From contig NZ_JBFUPK010000001.1 of NCBI RefSeq assembly GCF_041355105.1, positions 1,674,001 to 1,738,000 on the forward strand: a stretch of 64,000 bases of DNA. The letters are read 5' to 3'. A program made the translations under genes and the position numbers. Below, piece by piece: positions 62,313-64,000 of the stretch. Numbering within the stretch: the first letter of the stretch is position 1; each line of letters begins with the position of its first letter. This DNA is from Terriglobus sp. RCC_193 (GTDB lineage: Bacteria; Acidobacteriota; Terriglobia; Terriglobales; Acidobacteriaceae). The notes below the pieces were generated by a model, which worked only from the letters and a program-made list of their open reading frames with translations, searched no databases and was not told the DNA's origin.

Positions 62313-62388
62313 GGGCCTGTAGCTCAGCTGGGAGAGCGCCTCGTTCGCAACGAGGAGGTCAGCGGTTCGATCCCGCTCAGGTCCACCA
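62313..62388 (+). tRNA. tRNA-Ala (anticodon CGC)
   Basis: 76 bases including an encoded CCA end. Acceptor GGGCCTG pairs with CAGGTCC and contains the G3-U70 wobble (G62315 with T62382), the main alanine identity element. The anticodon loop is TTCGCAA (62344-62350), giving CGC. The T loop is GGTTCGATCCC-like. A cove-type search would be decisive but the match is clear. Confidence 0.97.
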
Positions 62389-62515
62389 ATCCTTCCCCAA
62401 AGTCTTCTATCCACAGCCATACTTGCAGACATTCTGATCGCTGTGGTGCGGTCCCCATCGCACGCAGAAAAATTCTTTCCTAACCGCTTTCCAAACTCAT
62501 TGTCTAATCGAGCGA

Positions 62516-63100
62516 ATGGAACGGGACGAGTCAGCAGCCATCCAGCGTGTGCTTCGCGGTGATCGCGATAGCTATCGCCTGCTCATGGAGCGGCATTACC
62601 CGGTTGCGTATCGCATGGCTTTTCGTATCACCGGCAATGCCGAAGATGCGGAAGAAGCCACACAGGACGCATTCCTTCGCGCCTACCGCAAGCTGGAAAG
62701 CTTTCGGCATGACAGCAACTTCTCAACCTGGGTGAACCGCATCGCAATGAATTCTGCACTCAATCTCGTGGAACGCCGGATGCGGGACATAAGCCATGGA
62801 GCGCAGAAGCTGGACGAACCCGCATCTCCCGGAACGCTCCCACTGCAGGTGGCTGATGGCCACGCGGGACCGGAGAGGCAGCTTCTGAATGCGGAGTCGG
62901 CGCGGTTGCGCCTCAAAGCGATGGAAGCGCTCACGCCGATGGAGCGTACGGCATTCACCATGCGACACATGGAAGATCTCTCCATTGCCGAGATTGCAGA
63001 AGCTCTGCGCGTTCCAAACAATTCCGCAAAGCAAGCGGTCTTTCGCGCCGTAAGCAAATTACGAGTTTCATTAGCTTCGCTTGCAGGAGGAATGCGATGA
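62516..63100 (+). CDS. ECF sigma factor, second copy
   Basis: 194 residues. Region 2 (YRLLMERHYPVAYRMAFRIT, then DAEEATQDAFLRAYRKLESF and FSTWVNRIAMNSALNLVERRM) and region 4 (LTPMERTAFTMRHMEDLSIAEIAEALRVPNNSAKQAVFRAVSKLR) are intact, separated by a linker of about 40 residues. The TCTAAT hexamer is seven bases before the ATG. TAACC (62481) and GTCTAA (62502) may form an ECF-type autoregulated promoter. The next gene starts within its last codons. Confidence 0.93.
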   Translation: MERDESAAIQRVLRGDRDSYRLLMERHYPVAYRMAFRITGNAEDAEEATQDAFLRAYRKLESFRHDSNFSTWVNRIAMNSALNLVERRMRDISHGAQKLDEPASPGTLPLQVADGHAGPERQLLNAESARLRLKAMEALTPMERTAFTMRHMEDLSIAEIAEALRVPNNSAKQAVFRAVSKLRVSLASLAGGMR

Positions 63101-63828
63101 GCCATCAACATTGGCCCGACAACTTGCAAAACGATGAACAGGAACTGATCGCTTTCCACCTGGGCGAAACATGCGATGAAAAGGCTATCCGCGCACGCCT
63201 GCAAACGGATGAGGCATACGCTGCGCTTTCAGAATCCATACAACGCACACTTCGCATCTTTTCTGCAGAGCCCGTACCTGCACCGGATACCCAGGCTGCA
63301 TGGCTACATCTGCGAAACAGTCTTCCCGTCCTTGAACCTAAAAAGCAGACGTACTTCTGGCAACGATTCGCCCTCGTACCTGCTGGCGCCATCGCCTTAC
63401 TGTTGCTGATCGCAGCTTTTTTCGTGCCACATCTTCTGCGCAAACACGCAGAGACAAATGAAGCAGGAGTGATCCAGCTTCGGGTACCTGCCGCGAGCAT
63501 TGGACCCCGGGGCGTCTCGGATCATCTGGACCGCGCTGAACGGTGGCTCACCGTCGTGAATCATGCAACCGCACCCTTGGACGAGCAGACACAGGCAGAA
63601 GGTGAGCGATTGCTTACCAGCAATGCGGTGTATTTACGTGAGGCGCGTAACCGTGGCGATCTGCCGGATGCATTTGCACTGGAGCGACTGGGGCGTGTGC
63701 TGACGTCAGCACACAATCCGGATGAAGGTGGAATGCATCTGCGGGTGGAGATGAATACCGACGGCCTTTTGTTTGACCTGCGCATCCTGCGCCAGAACCA
63801 CAGCCATCTGACTGGAGAACCCCAATGA
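63097..63828 (+). CDS. Membrane anti-sigma factor
   Basis: 243 residues. A cytoplasmic N-terminal part (about 1-85) that should bind the sigma factor, one transmembrane helix (about 92-113, FALVPAGAIALLLLIAAFFVPHLL) and a periplasmic sensing domain. No zinc motif is visible in the N-terminal part. It overlaps the sigma gene by four bases, typical of sigma/anti-sigma pairs, and overlaps the next gene by ATGA. Confidence 0.8.
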   Translation: MSHQHWPDNLQNDEQELIAFHLGETCDEKAIRARLQTDEAYAALSESIQRTLRIFSAEPVPAPDTQAAWLHLRNSLPVLEPKKQTYFWQRFALVPAGAIALLLLIAAFFVPHLLRKHAETNEAGVIQLRVPAASIGPRGVSDHLDRAERWLTVVNHATAPLDEQTQAEGERLLTSNAVYLREARNRGDLPDAFALERLGRVLTSAHNPDEGGMHLRVEMNTDGLLFDLRILRQNHSHLTGEPQ

Positions 63829-64000
63829 AACTGACACTTCGCACAGCATGTCTTTTTGCTGCGTGCTGCACTTCCCCGCTGATGCATGCCGCCACATTCG
63901 AACTACCTGCAGCAGTCTCTGCCGAAGATGATTACGCGCGCGGCACACAGGCGCTGGATCAACAGCGGTGGCAGGACGCCATTGCCAGCTTCGATCGTGT
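63825..64000 (+). CDS. Secreted TPR-like protein, 3' end missing
   Basis: The first 58 residues are present. A signal peptide (LRTACLFAACCTSPLMHAA) is followed by ARGTQALDQQRWQDAIASFDRV, a tetratricopeptide repeat unit. Co-translated with the anti-sigma gene, so probably a regulon member acting in the periplasm. The rest lies outside the window. Confidence 0.7.
   Translation, partial: MKLTLRTACLFAACCTSPLMHAATFELPAAVSAEDDYARGTQALDQQRWQDAIASFDR

Noticed and set aside
62317-62392. Second tRNA overlapping the tRNA-Ala
   Set aside because: Only one cloverleaf fits; shifted frames break the acceptor stem.

Overview
The window looks like a chromosomal segment of an Acidobacteriota bacterium of the Terriglobia/Acidobacteriaceae type (Terriglobus, Granulicella or Edaphobacter-like). 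The evidence is GC-rich coding sequence, a VWFA-related protein of the acidobacterial type, an orphan duplicated FtsX-like permease (ADOP), a TIGR03435-type protein, menaquinone synthesis by the futalosine route (mqnC), and intergenic spaces filled with dispersed short-hairpin repeats. No phage, plasmid or intact transposon is visible, and most genes are housekeeping genes in short operons.

Layout. 1-10 kb: partial DUF885 protein, marC, recO, ferredoxin, inositol-phosphatase-like gene, VWA protein, moaD-moaE fusion, lon and pheA. 10-22 kb: two small stress or membrane proteins, then a long minus-strand envelope block read from 22.0 kb down to 10.9 kb: Omp85/BamA-like, SurA-like chaperone, TamB-like, BON-domain protein, UbiA prenyltransferase, SGNH hydrolase. 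22-34 kb: a ThiF/MoeB E1-like protein, an ECF sigma factor with a small partner, aroK behind an apparent attenuator, AI-2E-type permease, ctaB-DUF420, laccase-domain protein, frataxin-like protein, ssb, aroDE and VKOR. 34-47 kb: mqnC, an outer-membrane barrel, a toxin-antitoxin pair, serine hydrolase, cation efflux protein, P-type ATPase, PASTA protein, rsmB and a beta-helix protein. 48-55 kb: ADOP permease, TIGR03435 protein, DoxX-like protein, and a secreted protein plus tetR pair under a visible palindromic operator. 55-64 kb: fmt, def, aroC, GGDEF protein, fbp, AlaX-like editing protein next to tRNA-Ala(CGC), and a second ECF sigma/anti-sigma operon running off the end.

Four aromatic-pathway loci (pheA, aroK, aroDE, aroC) are scattered through the window. 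The most striking is aroK. A near-leaderless 29-codon ORF containing FWYRYCF is followed by a perfect 10-bp hairpin with a U-rich tail, just before the aroK start codon. This reads as a ribosome-mediated attenuator sensing all three aromatic amino acids.

The second unusual signal is the intergenic material. At least a dozen gaps carry arrays of small hairpins whose stems differ between copies but stay complementary, so the pairing rather than the sequence appears to be conserved. Many genes also start 6-9 nt after a -10-like hexamer with no Shine-Dalgarno sequence, suggesting frequent leaderless transcripts.

Starts were chosen by Shine-Dalgarno, signal peptide or family fit. All family assignments come from reading motifs, not from database searches.
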